A DNA stretch of 64,000 bases from Cyrtodaria siliqua (GCA_037043455.1 JAWPHD010010986.1:23875-87874); one strand, 5' to 3'; shown: positions 30,612 to 42,493, numbered from the stretch's first letter. Notes: generated by a model from the letters alone, not told the origin. Program-made: numbers and translations.

Positions 30612-32920
30612 GTTAATTATATTTCTAATATCCTATTTATTACATTTTTAATTTTATTTTGTATGAGTTTTATTAGTTTATTTGTTTGTAGTACAAACCA
30701 ATTTGCATATAGATGCGTGTCTTATTTACTACTATTGCCTTGTAAGGCAAATCGTAAAAAGTATTCATACGCGGTAGTAGTAAATTGCATGGCACTACAA
30801 TAAAACAACTTTAAACGTATCGGTTTTAAGGCAACAAACTTATATATAAATAAAATGTGTACTGTACTTTGTTGATAACTCTCTTTTAAAACAACAACAT
30901 GTATTCAGTACATGCGTAACGTTAGACCTAGATCGCAGATTCAAAGAGGCAATCGCTTCAATCATACTGTAGTCTGTATGTACATGTGTACACAGTAATG
31001 TGTAAACAATCGTTCATCTTGTTTTCAGACGAAACAATGAATTAACAAAATGTTGTTTTAAGCTCTGGAATACCGAATGACAATGCTTCAATGAATCATG
31101 GTGGAACTATAGTATTGGATATTGACGAGAGGTGCAAAATTCAACTGTAAATGTTGATTCGCGGTCTGGAATCCGTATTGAAACTGGCCTAAAGACTAGG
31201 CTAGAGTAAAGGCAAGACTACGTTAAGCTATTTTGAAATTTAGACCTACTGTTTATTTCATAATTTCTAGGATATGACTGATCTGGGATGTGAGGATTAA
31301 TGTGCAGTCAGTTCGAGGTGTCCTCATGACTAAGAAACAAGAATTGAATTTGAAGGAAGAAACTGAGTGGTTGGAAAAAGGTGCTCTGTGAAATAACATA
31401 AAAGAAATGCATGATTCAGCAAGTCAAAAACAGTAAAATATCTCTAGTACCATGGTTGAACCACTGTACATAGATTTTGTTACAATTTCTTTTTCATGTA
31501 ATAGTTCAACATGGACCGATTTGTTTACATAAATATGTTAAAAATATGGTAACGAGTGAGTTGAATGTCAAAAACTGGATAGATAGACTTATATAACATC
31601 AGGGTTTTTGTTGATACACATGTCTTTAATAACTTTATAGTCTACTGTACTAACTCAAGAGTATAATGGCAAGTATATGCCGACAGTTTGCATCAAGCAT
31701 TAGTTGCTGTCGCTGTCGAAACTCTTAAAGGTTATATAAAGTGCTTCTGTGTTTGTAACCGTGGTTGTTCCAGATCACCGTCACCGTTATCTCCGCCTGG
31801 ATGCATGGAAAATAAAAAAAAATCCATTAATGGTGGCGCTATCGAAATAAGACATTGCCGACTGGCTGTATGTATCGCCAATTCCTGTGTTGACCGGGTT
31901 CCTGGAGATGGGGCGTTAATGCAGCTGGCCATGGGATGTACTGATTTCCGTCACCGAATCACTTAAGGGACAGGTACTGTTTCCTAAAGCCTTCACAACT
32001 CTATTATTTTCTGCTTCTGGTCATTCATGTTGCTGTCGTTGTTTTCTTTTTCTTTCTTTCTAAGGTTTATAGTCCCTCTACCATATGAGCCCCCGGGAAG
32101 AATCCGACTGTCGTTGTTAACGCTCTGAACATGTTTATACCCGCTGATTTGTACTGACAATTCTTATTTTTCGATTTATTGAACGTTGGCGGCCGATGAC
32201 GTTGACGTCAGCAATGATTTATTAACGTCATGGATCAACGTCACAGTTACTTGTGTGTTACGAGATACTTACTATTTAGTGATTATTATAGTCTGAAACC
32301 TTTTTTTTTTACATTTCTATGAGTAAAATATTGGAATTTCTCAATTTCACCCATACAAAAAAAGTAAATAAATAATATGATGTATTAATAAATATATTAA
32401 TAATTATTCTAACACGACCTGCGCAGTCTTTCATATACACAAAGAAGAGAGACGACTGTATGTTATTCTACGATAAAATACGGCTGTTTCATTAATTCCC
32501 CGCGTATATTTCATCCGTTGGAAGCGCCACGTTACATGACGTCACTTGGTAAATATACGTCACGAAGACAAATTCAACAGTAATGTTAATGAAATGTTAA
32601 TTACAACAAACTGGCCATGCTCCCAAACCTTGCACACACCCCGATTAAACCCATCATATGTATCAGTACACATAACATTAACAAGCATCTTGAACAAGCT
32701 GAAAACGTTTGACGTTATACAGCGCAAGCTATATGACTTAAGCAATGACTTAATTGTTTATCACGTGCCTACTAGTGTATTCCTCGCAGAACTTTGCATA
32801 TGGGGGCGTCCAATGGAACAGCCTGTAAACGTAGCAGCCTGATTACCTTGACCTCCGAGATAATATATAATGCCCCCACAATAGCGTAAACAATGGGGTT
32901 ATTGTTAGAATCGAAATAAC
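30612..32920. other. Intergenic sequence, no recognised gene
   Basis: AT-rich. Frames at 31688-31966 and 32546-32842 show no family or composition that would support them. TGACGTCA-like cores cluster at 32190-32250 (TGACGTTGACGTCAGC, AACGTCAT, AACGTCAC) and 32535-32570. Confidence 0.4.
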
Positions 32921-33047
32921 AAATACGTACCTGATTTTATCGGTGGAATACGTACTAGCATTTAGTTGTTCAGATGCGAGTCATTAAATCAACGCATCCG
33001 AACTCCTAACTGTATTTTATTCACCGATAAAATACAGTGACGTATTT
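32921..33047. repeat. 127-bp imperfect hairpin
   Basis: AAATACGTACCTGATTTTAT then CGGTG at the left pairs with CACCGATAAAATACAGTGACG then TATTT at the right. The central part pairs GTTCAGATGCG with CGCATCCGAAC. No coding capacity; a small fold-back repeat. Confidence 0.65.
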
Positions 33048-33956
33048 ATTATTTCTTAAACTCTGAACACATAAATAACTGTGACGTCAAGAAAGTGTTG
33101 CTGATAATGTTTAATAAATGGAATAATTTAGGTTAAAATCATACAGTGGATTATATAACTACTGGGTATTATTATAGGAAATCATTCTCTCTATGGTAGG
33201 TGTGTTTTGTTTTTTCAATCGCTTACGATCATACGCTAGTTTGTGAAAAGAACAACATGCCTGCCATTTTGTGGTAAACGTTTTGTTTATCCCCATGTTT
33301 TTGTTTCTTTAATGCCCGTCCAGGTGGAGAACAGTTATAAGGGTATACAGTATGCTTGGTTACAGAGAAATCCATCACTCAATGGATCAATCACTAGCTC
33401 GCTTCCGCTCGTTCGTCAAAATAACAAAATGCCTACCATCTCATGAAGGTTTTCCCTATAACTTAGCCAGCGGTTCAAAAAACCTCTATATTTTTAATAA
33501 AAGTTTGTGTATGATTTGATTTGTAAAGCTGTTTTGCTCTCATCAATATTCCCAACAAAATGGCAAATGATGTGCTCAACACTTTATTGGTAAGTCAATA
33601 AATTCATAAGTCATAAGTCAATGTCACAGATTTTTGTGGTCTGAGATATAGGCAGATCCTTCCTTCGATGGTAGGGTAGACGTGTTTTTATTTTCACTCT
33701 CTCGCAGTCGCTTGTTTGTGAAACGAACCTCATGCCTACTATCTTGCGATGGGTTTCCCAATAATCGATCTTAGCAGTTAAATAATCTGTATTACTCGAA
33801 TTTTAGAAAAATCCTTGACTCGATGTTGTTTTTCACTCGATATTGGTTTTCACTCAATTGCATCCGCTAGTTCGTGGAAATAACAAAACACCTACCAACC
33901 ATCTCGTAATGGATTTCTCTATAATCAAGCCAGGAGTTTAAAAAAAGCTAATATAT
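33048..33956 (+). repeat. Degenerate host tandem array, left of Polinton 2
   Basis: Recurring blocks are TCAACACTTTATTG, TTTTTGTGGTC, GTTTGTGAAAAGAAC-like, ATGCCTAC, GATTTC and AGCAGTTAAATAATCT, at spacings of about 200-460 bases. The array resumes at 49402, so Polinton 2 inserted into it. The relative at about 33465-33600 resembles the joined flanks of Polinton 2 and can serve as an approximate empty site. Confidence 0.65.
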
Positions 33957-34181
33957 ATGTATTATGGGTGTTCTGGACCAAAACCAAATTACCCCAAATA
34001 ATCTAAAATCACCACACACATTTTTTCAGTTTACTGAAAATTAAGTCGATTTAACTGGTTATTTAGCATGTTACAGGCGCTAAATAACCCAAGATTTTAA
34101 GATTGAATTGTGAAAATGTTTTAAATTTGAATGTTTAAATTTTATTACAAAATAGAGGTTAAACAATCAAAACTTAGGTTA
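33957..34181 (+). repeat. Left terminal inverted repeat of Polinton 2
   Basis: Starts ATGTATTATGGGTGTTCTGG. Contains two small palindromes: TTTTCAGTTTACTGAAAA (about 34023-34040) and GGTTATTTAG paired with CTAAATAACC (34057-34089). No sequence similarity to the TIR of Polinton 1. Confidence 0.9.
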
Positions 34182-34389
34182 ACAAACTTTTTTAAAATAG
34201 GGGTAGTGAAGAACACAAGTTTACATTTTTTGTAATATTATAAAATGTTTTTTTAATACAAAACAAATTTGTCGATTTGTTATCAGAATTTTAGTTAAAT
34301 CAACAAATAAACACGAAATTAACAAAATATGTTTAAACCTCAATAAATCTAAATCGGAGACACACAGCGTTGTACAACTTTAACCTCCA

Positions 34390-34602
34390 TTATTCGTGTT
34401 TCATTCTAATCGAATGAGCACCACAACCAACACATACTTGATATCTTGCAGAAGTGCCTTTTTTACATTTTAGGCACGGTAACACATGACTTGTTTTTAA
34501 TCTATATTTATGCAAACTGCAATAATCGGAATCTTTTGTTGGCTTGCTTTTACATGGATTATGTAATCCAATTTTAAGAAATTGACAAACATTACTTTTC
34601 AT
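34390..34602 (-). CDS. 70-aa zinc-binding protein of Polinton 2
   Basis: Cysteine/histidine pattern: NPCKSKPTKDSDYCSLHKY, then CLKCKKGT and VCVGCGAHS, giving at least two Cys pairs of a zinc-ribbon kind. ATG at 34602 directly follows AT-rich leader sequence. Intact. Could be a transcription or nucleic-acid-binding factor; no family can be named from sequence alone. Confidence 0.5.
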   Translation of the reverse strand: MKSNVCQFLKIGLHNPCKSKPTKDSDYCSLHKYRLKTSHVLPCLKCKKGTSARYQVCVGCGAHSIRMKHE

Positions 34603-34668
34603 TGTCTTTTTTGTATATAATTATTTTATATTTAAGAAAAATTATTTTTAATATATAACAAATAAAGT

Positions 34669-34920
34669 ATGGAAAACGAGGAGACTATAACAAATTTAAT
34701 ACGTCTGTTTGATACAGGAGTAATAGATAAGCAAACACTGTCTAATGGTATCAATGCATTAAAACCAAAGGAAACTCCGAAAGAGGTTAAATCTCAGACA
34801 TTAGAAAATTTACTCAAGAGACGGCGTGACAAAAAACTACGTAAAAGAGAAAAGCAGAAATATGCTAAATTACAGGAAAATGTTATAAATGAACTGAAAG
34901 AGTTTAATGATAAAATCTAA
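34669..34920 (+). CDS. 83-aa basic helical protein upstream of the polymerase
   Basis: MENEETITNLIRLFDTGVID opens a helical N-terminus, followed by a strongly basic stretch (LLKRRRDKKLRKREKQKYAK) and a helical end. Intact. It overlaps the first ATG of the polymerase frame by 14 bases (34907-34920), suggesting coupled expression. Function unknown. Confidence 0.55.
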   Translation: MENEETITNLIRLFDTGVIDKQTLSNGINALKPKETPKEVKSQTLENLLKRRRDKKLRKREKQKYAKLQENVINELKEFNDKI

Positions 34921-37900
34921 AAAAGGTATCCCAGAATTAAAACTGGTTGACAAACCAATGTATGGTTTATTAAAAGCATACGAGATGTCTGTTGAAAAAT
35001 ATAAAGACCCTCAAAAACTATTTCATGATAAAAAATCCATTATTACAGAACAAATTATCAAAGAGCTAAAAGAGACGAATGGATTAAAGTTTCAATTTGG
35101 TCTCATTGTAGATTTATTTAAAGACGACGGCGCTAACAAAATATATACCACAGCAGTGTTACGCAGTGAACAAATGCCGTCTTGAGCTCTGAAAAAATAA
35201 ATGAGTTTTACGATGAGTCATCTGCATTTATACAAGAAAGCTTAGAAAGATTTACAAACACAGCATCTGGATTGGAAATTGACCACTGTGTTAAGTTGTA
35301 CTTAAATATAGCAAAATATCAGCCATTAAAAGGTTCTTCATATATTCCTTTACCCAAAGCAGTAGCTGATAAAAAAGCAATTATAAATGTAAAAAACGAT
35401 GATGATAAATGTTTGTTTCATGCGATAAATTCTGCTTTAAATCCAGCTGCAGATCACACAGACAGATTATCAAAGTATCCTAGTATAGAGTTCTTAAAGA
35501 AAGATAACATTGACTTTCCCACTCCAATTTCACAAATTTCAAAAGTAGAAAAACAAAACAACCTTGCTATTAATGTTTACGGATGCACAGGAAAAAGGGT
35601 ATCTGTATTTCCATATAGAATATCAGAGCAACCGCAAGAAATAAAAATAATTAACTTGCTTTTAATTTCTGAAGACGTTGAGGTTGATTTAGAAAATGAA
35701 GATGAAGATGATCCAAATAATGAAGAAGGAATTATAGATGACAATTATAACCCTGATGATTATTCCAACGAACCAAAAACAATAACAACAAAATATCACT
35801 ATTGCTGGATTAAAAATCTAAATAGATTACTTTACGATCGGTAAAACTTACTTCTGCGATCGTTGTCTTTACGGCTTTTCAAGAGAAGATCTACTCACAA
35901 AACACAAAGAAGACTGTGATGGTATTAACAAAAATTCTTGTAGAATAGAAATGCCAAAAAAAGGTAAAAATCACACACAATTTAAAAATCATCAAAATCA
36001 GATGCCTGTGCCTTATACAATATATGCTGATTTTGAGAGTATAATCAAACCGCAATCAATCAAATTTGGAAAGAAATCTGAAATTCAAAATGTACACGAA
36101 GCTTGTGGTTTTGGATACCAGGTTGTCAGATATGATGGCAAAGCTGAAGAACCTGTTATTTACAGAGGTGAAGATGTTGTTGAAACGTTTTTAAATCACT
36201 TCGAATGTGAGAAAAGCAACATTAATAAAATATTTGCTCACCCAAAACCATTAATCATGACACAACAAAATGAGGAAGATTATGAAAAAGCAACACAATA
36301 TTGGATATGTGAGGATGAAATAAAAAATGATAAAAACGGTAAAGTAAGAGACCACTATCATTTTACAGGAGAATACAGAGGTGCAGCACATAAAAACTGT
36401 AACCTGAAACTGAAAATAAAACCAAATAAAACAATCATTCCTGTTGTATTTCACAACCTCAAAGGATATGATTGTCATTTGATTATGCAAAAAATACATC
36501 AAATGAAAGGTAATATTACATGCATTCCAAACAACGCTGAAAAGTATACTTCATTTAGTGCCGGACAACTTAGATTCTTGGATAGCTTTCAGTTTATGGC
36601 TTTCTCTTTGGAAAAATTGGTTGATGCAACAGGCACATCTGATTTTGAAATTACCAAAAATCAGTTTAGACAAACAAATTTACCTCTGCGGAAAGGTATT
36701 TACCCGCATAAATATATGGACAGTGTGGAAAGATTTAAGGAAACGAAATTACCACCTATATAAAAGTTTTACAGTAGTCTTTCAAATGAAAGTATAAAGC
36801 TCAAAGACAAAGATTGCGAAGATTATGAATATGCTCAAAAACTATGGAAAGAGTTTAACTGTAAATCTCTTGGAGACTATTATGATTTATATCTAAAACC
36901 TGAACTTTTACGAAAAGGTGTTTATCCATACGAATATATGGACAGTATGGAAAGATTCAAGGAAACGCAATTACCGCCTATAGAAAAGTTTTACAGTAGT
37001 CTCTCAGATGAAAGTATAAGTCCCAAAGATTACGAATACGCTCAAAAAATATGGGAAGAGTTTAACTGTAAAACTCTTGGAGACTATCATGATTTATATC
37101 TAAAAACTGATGTTACTTTGTTAGCAGATGTGTTTCAAACTGTTAGAAAAACATGTATGAGTGCATACAAACTTGATGCTTTACATTACTATACAGCACC
37201 TGGATTATCTTGGGATGCTTTACTCAAACATTCAAAAATAAAATTAGAACTTTTGACAGACATTAACATGCACTTATTTATAGAAAAAGGTATGCGTGGT
37301 GGAATTAGTATGGTATCAAAACGATATGCCAAAGCAAACAATCCACATGTAGCTGATTATAACCCTAACGAGGAAAACAACTTTTTAATGTATTATGATG
37401 CAAATAATCTTTATGGGTGGGCAATGAGTCAGCCACTTCCATATTCTGGCTTTAAGTGGGTGGAAACGTTGCCAGAGCCAAAAGAAGGAAAAGGATATTT
37501 TCTACAGTTGATTTGGAATATCCTAAAGAACTTCATGAAGCTCACAATGACTATCCACTTGCACCGGAAAGATTAGCAGTGAAAAAAGAATGGTTGTCTG
37601 AATACCAGACAGATCTGTTGGAAAATGATAGCATGATCAATACAGAACAACTAGTCCCCAATCTTATGGACAAAGAAAAATATGTGATACATCACAAAAA
37701 CCTGCAACTGTATTTATCTTTAGGCATGAAACTAAAGAAAATACACAGAGTATTAGAATTTAATGAAAAGCCATGGATGGAATCATGCATAAACCTAAAC
37801 ACAAAACTTAGGAAATAGGCTAAATCAAAATTTGAAATAAAGTTTTACAAACTTATGAACAACTCTGTGTTTGGCAAAACAATGGAAAATCTACGCAAGC

Positions 37901-38634
37901 GGACTGATATAAAACTAGTCAGAACTGACGGCTCTGAAAATGAAAAGATAAGAAAAATAATAGCCAAACCCAACTTTAATAGGCGTATAAAATGTTCAGA
38001 TGAATTATCAGCAATACATGTAAACAAAACAAAATTAACATTAAACAAACCAGTTTATGTTGGAATGTCAGTATTGGATTTATCAAAGTATATGATGTAT
38101 GATTGGTATTATAATACCCTGAAAAAAAGGTACGGAAATGACTGTACTTTATTATACACAGACACTGACAGCCTACTGGTAGACATCAGAACAGATGATG
38201 CATACAAAGACATGGCTGAAATGAAAGATGAGTTTGATCTAAGTGATTATCCAAAAAATCACCCAATGCATGATGATACAAACATGAAAGTATTGGGTAA
38301 AATGAAAAACGAATGTGCTGGTGTTGCTATAGCTGAGTATGTTGGATTAAGACCCAAGCAATATACGATTTTGAGAGCGGATGAAGAACTCATTACAAAA
38401 GCAAAGGGTGTAAAAGAATATGTAATTAAAAAACATATAAACTTTGAAAACTACAAGGATGCATTGTTTGGCAAGAAAAAATACACCCATGAAATGAATA
38501 TGATACGCTCAATAAAGCATGAGATATATGGCATAAAAGTAAACAAAGTATCACTGTCACCATGTTACTCTAAAAGATACATAGCACCAGACGGTATTAA
38601 AACTGATGCACATGGTTTCTATAAAAACTTATGA
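34907..38634 (+). pseudogene. Protein-primed family B DNA polymerase (pPolB) with internal duplication
   Basis: Would copy the element from protein-capped ends. Blocks: N-terminal domain 34907-35844; exonuclease YTIYADFES (about 36020), NLKGYDCHLIMQ (36460) and YHDLYLKTDV (37085); polymerase motif A YYDANNLYGWAM (37393), motif B MNNSVFGKTMENLRKR (37855) and motif C LLYTDTDSLL (38150). Catalytic residues are all present. Breaks: frame change near 35180 and 35842, TAA at 36761-36763, frame change near 37495, TAG at 37816-37818. A 222-base segment (36689-36910) is repeated in frame from 36911. The 3' end overlaps the convergent integrase by 16 bases. Confidence 0.92.
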
Positions 38635-39540
38635 ATTTGGGTATCAGCAGGAACAATAAGTAATTCTTCTTTGACAAATCCTCTTTGTGGCGCTGGTAAT
38701 TTCAAATAATAAACTCTTATACCTTGCGTCACCATATAACTTTTAATCTTGTGAATATCTACACTCCACATTGGATCAGTTGCTCTGCGTCTTCCACCTT
38801 CTTGTTCCCCGGGTTGATATAAATATCTTACACTTGCATTCATACAGATATGATCATCTTTTAATATTTTTGTTTCAACAGGAGGGGGCTTTTTTGTCTC
38901 AGCATTTATGGCTTTGACAACTTCTTGTAATCTCTTTACCCACTCTCTATTACGTTTTTGTGAATCTATTTCCTTAGCATACTGATAACCAAACAATCTT
39001 TCAGCTAATGTTCTGTTAAATCTTTCTACTATAGCTTGGTCTCTGTGTATTTCTGTTCTGCCTCGTCTGATATTTACTTTATGTTTTGCCATCAACTGCT
39101 ATACTGCACCCATAAATTCTCTGCCTGGATCCACTTGTAATAATTTTAGATATTTCAAATGCCCACTGTATATTTTCTCAAATGCTTTAGCAACTTCTTT
39201 GCTATCCTTGGTAGTCAGTGGCTCTGCTTGCAATATCTACTTGCAATATCAACCACAGTCAACGCATATTTATATGTCTTGCGTCTAAAAGTATCATGCG
39301 GCAGAAATAACAAATCAGCTTGATGCACTCCATTCTTAGTAGAAACATCAAACCTGGGTCTAACTATTTTCTTTGGTGCGGGTAAATAAATCTGCCACAC
39401 AGCTTGTTTCTTTAAAAATTCTAATGCCTTTTTTTCACTAACACCAGCCTCTTTTGCCAATTTTTTAACTGCTGAGTAACCTTTCCAAAATCCTTTTGGC
39501 TGTAATAAATCTTTTCCATTTTTTCTACTAAAGATTAAAC
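38619..39540 (-). pseudogene. Polinton integrase (rve), two or more lesions
   Basis: Catalytic triad visible: Asp in HQADLLFLP (about 39320), Asp in LLQVDPGREF (about 39130) and Glu in AIVERFNRTL (about 39020). An N-terminal helical part (VKKLAKEAGVSEKKALEFL) precedes a PxFD-type beta strand. Breaks are a frame change at about 39225, where AATATC-containing sequence is repeated, and a TAG at about 39098. The C-terminus (FVKEELLIVPADTQIHKFL) is intact. No in-frame ATG is seen at the 5' end. It differs strongly from the integrase of Polinton 1 and lacks the clear chromodomain tail. Confidence 0.85.
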
Positions 39541-39562
39541 TTTATATAACTATAAAGAAAAA

Positions 39563-39882
39563 ATGGAAATCACAACTGCACGATTTGATGAACTGCTTGA
39601 AGAGCAATATCAAAATAGCACAAAGAAATGGACAGACTTGGAAATAGATAAAATATACAAAATTACAGATAAGAAAATAGTAGATACTGAATATGGTCCA
39701 TCCATGGTATTGACATTATTAGACAACGGTGAAGTATGGGCGCCTGATCATCTCAAAAATTAGAGAAGAGTGCTAAACCACCATATTATATGCGACCACT
39801 TGGATTGAAACCATGTAAGAACAACAAAACAAATAGGTATCATGCATATGACTTAGTTTTTCCAAAGGTTATTTCAAAGTAA
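39563..39882 (+). pseudogene. Small conserved Polinton protein, ~105 codons, one frameshift
   Basis: MEITTARFDELLEEQYQNST starts 20 bases downstream of the divergent integrase. The first 66 residues end GEVWAPDHLKN. One base later the other frame continues with YYMRPLGLKPCKNNK and NRYHAYDLVFPKV to TAA at 39880-39882. The combination of a WAP-type strand and an RPLGL segment recurs in small Polinton proteins I recognise as conserved but unnamed. Possible DNA-binding or regulatory role, unproven. Confidence 0.55.
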
Positions 39883-39959
39883 ACATACTTAGTCATTCCA
39901 AATCTAAAGTAATTATAGTTTTAAACTATTTTTTTTTATGAAATCAATTTGTACGCCAC

Positions 39960-40353
39960 TTATCCAGTTGCAGCCATGCCCACCACAATAAACGTAATTT
40001 CTCTGTTCTGTTGATCCGGAGATGGTGTACAAAAATCACTTACCTTAGGCTCCGGTTCTAAAAGCAAATGTTTGCCAGTTGTATAATAATACTGCTTCAT
40101 AGCTTGGTTAACATCATCAAAAGTCTGCTCTGCATGATGCTCTTTTTGTTGTTGCTTATTAATAAAATCTAATCTCTCTGTTCTTTTTTTATTCCACTCC
40201 GCTTGTGCTGCGTTTAATTGTTCTACGGCTTTGTCATGTCTTTGTCTTTCCTCATCTGATTGACTTCCCATTTTTGAAAATAAATAATTTGAACCGCTAA
40301 ATGCCAATGCATTTGTTAATGCCACCGATCATCATTGCTACTACACTTGCCAT
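39960..40353 (-). pseudogene. Coiled-coil protein with C-terminal membrane anchor, frameshifted near start
   Basis: ATG at 40353 begins MASVVAMMIGG. A 1-nt shift near 40325 leads into ALAFSGSNYLFSKMGSQ, then a coiled coil (VEQLNAAQAEWNKKRTERLD) and finally FIVVGMAATG, a short hydrophobic end cut by TAA at 39960. It is a conserved Polinton protein type; the hydrophobic ends suggest membrane or capsid-interior association. Second gene from the convergent boundary in a minus-strand run of small proteins. Confidence 0.6.
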
Positions 40354-40380
40354 TTTTTTATATATATATATTTTTTAAAA

Positions 40381-40617
40381 TTATTTCATAATATCCGCAG
40401 GAATAATACCTTGCTTAATCAGCATATCCTTTGTAGCCATTGCTAACATTATATCCACAGACAGCATCCCAACATCTACCATATTAAAATCCACTTTAGG
40501 GGCTGGTCTTTTTAGTAGTTTTCTGCCAATCTCAGGATATCCAACAGTTAGAAGTGTTTCCACTCCGGCGTGATACATCATATTTACAATTTGTTTTCCG
40601 TCAATACTTGCTGCCAT
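40381..40617 (-). CDS. 78-aa conserved small Polinton protein
   Basis: Intact frame MAASIDGKQIVNMMYHAGVE to ATKDMLIKQGIIPADIMK. It has two moderately hydrophobic helices (residues 10-28 and 48-66) separated by a basic turn. The ending MLIKQGIIPADIMK is a recurrent feature of small Polinton proteins; role unknown. The spacer to the next gene is 33 bases, so the run is tightly packed. Confidence 0.6.
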   Translation of the reverse strand: MAASIDGKQIVNMMYHAGVETLLTVGYPEIGRKLLKRPAPKVDFNMVDVGMLSVDIMLAMATKDMLIKQGIIPADIMK

Positions 40618-40650
40618 TTTTTTATATGATTATTTTTTTAAAATAAATTA

Positions 40651-41013
40651 TTAAAAATCAAACGGGTCTTTTGGTGCAACATGAACAGGTTGCACAGCTA
40701 CAGGTTGCGTAGCAGATTTCTTGTTATAAATATACAAACCCAACCCAGCAATGCCTAATAAAACCAGACACGGTGGAATATAATTTTTGTATACGTTTAT
40801 TTTGATTTTTTCTGGTTCTTCTTCACCTATTGTTATTTTTGTTATTTCATTTTGCTTTGCAGCATCTTGCTTTGCAGCATCTTGAGACAAACGCTTTGCC
40901 TTTCTTGCCGCTTCTTCTTTTTTCCCAGCCTCTATTCGTTTTGGATTTTTTACTTTTTGTTGTTCAACAGGTTGTGTAACAACAGGTATAACTTCACTCT
41001 CTTGGTTCTCCAT
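40651..41013 (-). CDS. 120-aa single-pass membrane protein of Polinton 2
   Basis: Residues 1-75 are polar and lysine-rich (NPKRIEAGKKEEAARKAKRL). A single membrane helix (YIPPCLVLLGIAGLGLYIY) lies near 77-96, followed by a short proline/valine tail. Intact, with a clean ATG at 41013. Similar small anchored proteins occur beside capsid genes in Polintons. A membrane or virion-internal role is inferred. Confidence 0.6.
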   Translation of the reverse strand: MENQESEVIPVVTQPVEQQKVKNPKRIEAGKKEEAARKAKRLSQDAAKQDAAKQNEITKITIGEEEPEKIKINVYKNYIPPCLVLLGIAGLGLYIYNKKSATQPVAVQPVHVAPKDPFDF

Positions 41014-41483
41014 TTATATTATCTATATTTTTATTTTTATTAAAATCAATATGTCTAACAGTTGTCAGTATTGCTGTAAATGGTGCTAAGCACATCCCAT
41101 ACCTGTAATACAACTCACAACAAGCGCTTGTCAAAGCATGATTAATAAATGGGTCTTCCTCCAAATCTTCTGTCAGTTATGGGGGATTGGTTACATTAAA
41201 ATATTTTGATACTCCCATCACATACAAGTTAATAAAAGAATTGCCTAAAGTCTTGGTCATACTTGCCCCAAGCCTTGCTTCATATATGCAGTAAAGTTTG
41301 TTAATTTCATCCGGGGGCATGCTATCTATATTCGTGAGTTGTATGTCTTTACCCAAATATTGACGACTACCACCGCCAGCCACTATGGCTGATAATCTTT
41401 CTTTTTTTTGTTTCTTGTTGCTTTGATACATCACGTTCTGTGAAACCTTCTGATATATCTTGTAATAGTTCTTCCGCATTCAT
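40994..41483 (-). pseudogene. Conserved Polinton protein (~160 codons) with frameshift and stop
   Basis: ATG 41483 starts MNAEELLQDISEGF. A shift near 41400 moves the frame to VAGGGSRQYLGKDIQLTN and INKLYCIYEARLGASMTK. TAA at 41177-41179 interrupts and the same frame continues DPFINHALTSACCELYYRYG to TGA at 40994. The 3' end overlaps the start of the 120-aa membrane protein gene by 20 bases. The GGG, YLGK and YRYGM segments are recurrent in one uncharacterised Polinton protein. Function unknown. Confidence 0.6.
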
Positions 41484-41810
41484 TTTTATATTAATAATTT
41501 TATTTTTTATCTTGAAATAAACATAAAACATAAAACAACCAGCTGCGATATTCATGCAACTAGTAATTGTTAGTATTGTTAATAGCATTGTTATTAATAT
41601 TGCTATTTTTTATTAGCATTGTTAATTTGCTGCAAGCATTGCTATTAACATTGCTACTTGACTATGAGCAATGCTATAAGCATTACTATATTTTCTGATA
41701 TTTTCATTATATTTTCATGTCAGTATTGCTATTAACATTGCTACTTTGTTGTTAGTATTACTATTAGTAACAAAGCAATGCTGTTAGAAAAAAAGCATTG
41801 CTGTTAGAAA
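41484..41810. repeat. ATTGCTATTA-rich intergenic region
   Basis: More than ten copies of AGCATTGCT, AACATTGCTA or their reverse complements, often as paired inverted halves (AGCAATGCT, GCATTGCTATTAACATTGC), at irregular spacing from 41560 to 41805. No gene. Located between the packaging ATPase end and the next minus-strand gene. Confidence 0.7.
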
Positions 41811-42493
41811 TTATTCAACCCAATAACCAGTTGGTTGGTCAGTCCTCAATATTAACTTGGAATATTTAGTTTTGCTAAAGCTTTTCTTATTCTGGTTCTC
41901 TCTTCCAGCGTCGGAATAACATCATTTTCTCTCAAACAATTTTCATAACTATCTCTGTCTTTAGTGTAAAACATACACAACCATTTTGCTTGCTCTCTCA
42001 AATCTTTTAATACAGAATTATATCTCTGTGAAATGACGCACACTGATTGTTTAGCGTGACGACCAGAGAATGCCAACTCTGACAACATATCTTTTTTCTT
42101 TGGTAATTCTTTTGTGGCGGAGCAATCATCAATGATGTATAATGTGGGCTTGCCAGCATATCTTTTGAAAAATAAACGCAACAGTTCTTGTAACATTTCT
42201 TTGCTTTTGCTAACGGGATTGACAATTATTATTTTTTTATCTCTCGGGTTTTTTACATCACCTATCCAGGATCTATTTTTATAAGCCTCGTTCCACTCTA
42301 TGGTTGGACACAATATATTTATATGTTCAAAAACTCCAACGTACTCTTGTTCAAGTATGTCAAGAACAAACTCTGTTTTACCACAGCCTGTCTGACCACA
42401 GATAATGGCACTGTGTGGATATTTAGGATATTTTTGTTGTAAACTAGTATCGTACTTCTTTGAATCTTCCATCTTCGAAATTGATTTGCGCAT
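41811..42493 (-). pseudogene. A32-like DNA packaging ATPase, frameshift near C-terminus
   Basis: Walker A at residues 33-40 (GQTGCGKT), Walker B ending in DD at 122-123 (LYIIDD), and an arginine/sensor segment (LAFSGRHAKQSVCVISQRYN). ATG 42493 lies inside the 3' end of the capsid gene (50-base overlap, other frame). The frame is open for 213 codons; a 1-nt shift near 41875 separates the usual C-terminal end (RTDQPTGYW), which then reaches TAA at 41811. The core motor domain is complete, so the lesion may be recent. It couples ATP hydrolysis to DNA packaging in related viruses. Confidence 0.85.

Noticed and set aside
31688..31966. 92-aa cysteine-containing frame
   Set aside because: No signal peptide or regular cysteine spacing, and the opposite strand has a frame of similar length; likely chance.
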